Assembly: GCA_963710495.1 (NCBI GenBank)
Contig: CAVQAI010000012.1
Coordinates: 372,001-436,000, forward strand
Length of the DNA: 64,000 nucleotides
Direction: 5' to 3'
Source of the DNA: Bog-756 sp963710495
Lineage (GTDB): Bacteria; Actinomycetota; Acidimicrobiia; Acidimicrobiales; RAAP-2
Notes under the pieces: model-generated
Told to the model about the DNA's origin: nothing
The model's database searches: none
The model's input: only the letters and a program-made list of their open reading frames with translations
Made by a program: the position numbers and the translations under genes
In this document: in pieces, positions 63,834 through 64,000 of the stretch
Layout of the letters: every line of letters begins with the position of its first letter
Numbering within the stretch: position 1 is the first letter of the stretch

Positions 63834-64000
63834 CAGAGAGGAACCGTTCGGTGGCACTCTGGTCTGCCGGTATCGGCACTCTGCGAGTACCTATGGCTTG
63901 AAGGCCGGCTCCATTTGAGCGATGTCCTCCTTGCCCTGACCTCCTGCTTATCGCGCAGCCTCGCTCGGAGTCCAGACTCGGCGTCACGAAGGTGTGCCGG

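Overview
The window is high-GC DNA from an actinomycete, probably from the Acidimicrobiia or a neighbouring deep actinobacterial class. The support is a SARP/AfsR-type regulator with NB-ARC and TPR regions, GTG/TTG starts behind GGAGG-type ribosome binding sites, dynamin-like GTPases arranged like the mycobacterial ini operon, and a secreted protein with the DGGIFSFGDA...GYWLVAADGG repeat that I associate with Acidimicrobiia. The lineage is an inference. I see no rRNA, tRNA or CRISPR array.

Region 1 (1-14.2 kb) is a phospho-signalling locus. After a zinc-ribbon gene cut by the window edge and a large SARP-NB-ARC regulator on the plus strand, a minus-strand cluster encodes a serine/threonine kinase, a PP2C phosphatase with a membrane anchor, a TerY-like VWA protein, two single-pass membrane proteins sharing a novel N-terminal domain, a small FHA protein, a double FHA-PrsW protease and a secreted class A beta-lactamase-like serine hydrolase. 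Kinase, PP2C and VWA together match the triad known from Ter-associated stress systems.

Region 2 (14.2-29.2 kb) is a plus-strand set: a secreted domain anchored to the membrane, a small unknown protein, a giant alpha/beta-hydrolase fused to about 66 near-identical RHS-like modules (141-bp tandem repeat, one frameshift), two dynamin-like GTPases, an Hsp70-like protein without a normal substrate domain and a Pro-rich membrane protein. The order repeat protein - GTPase - GTPase recalls iniBAC. Regions 1 and 2 together look like one envelope-stress or surface-remodelling system, and this is the main candidate for something undescribed.

Region 3 (29.2-47.4 kb) starts with an ISL3 element and continues with housekeeping and stress genes: a lipid/DAG kinase-like protein, two PAP2 phosphatases, a SulP permease broken by four single-base insertions, two EamA/DMT-like transporters, GNAT, SnoaL-like, SHOCT, a P-type ATPase overlapping a polyphosphate kinase 2, a Gfo/Idh/MocA oxidoreductase and a YihY/BrkB membrane protein.

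Region 4 (47.4-64 kb) is mosaic accessory DNA: a D-aminoacylase-like amidohydrolase, a ferritin-like enzyme, an IS256 remnant, a ScyD-like secreted protein, CBS, a truncated VOC protein, an atypical pyruvate kinase, a secreted metallophosphoesterase, a truncated EAL protein, an ABM-like/MarR pair with a visible operator, and an IS110 element beside a DUF2283 gene. Between these genes lies a family of short non-coding elements with TGTGGGTGCC...GGCACCCACA ends, plus a second conserved leader-like repeat. Two genes are cut exactly where these elements begin or end.
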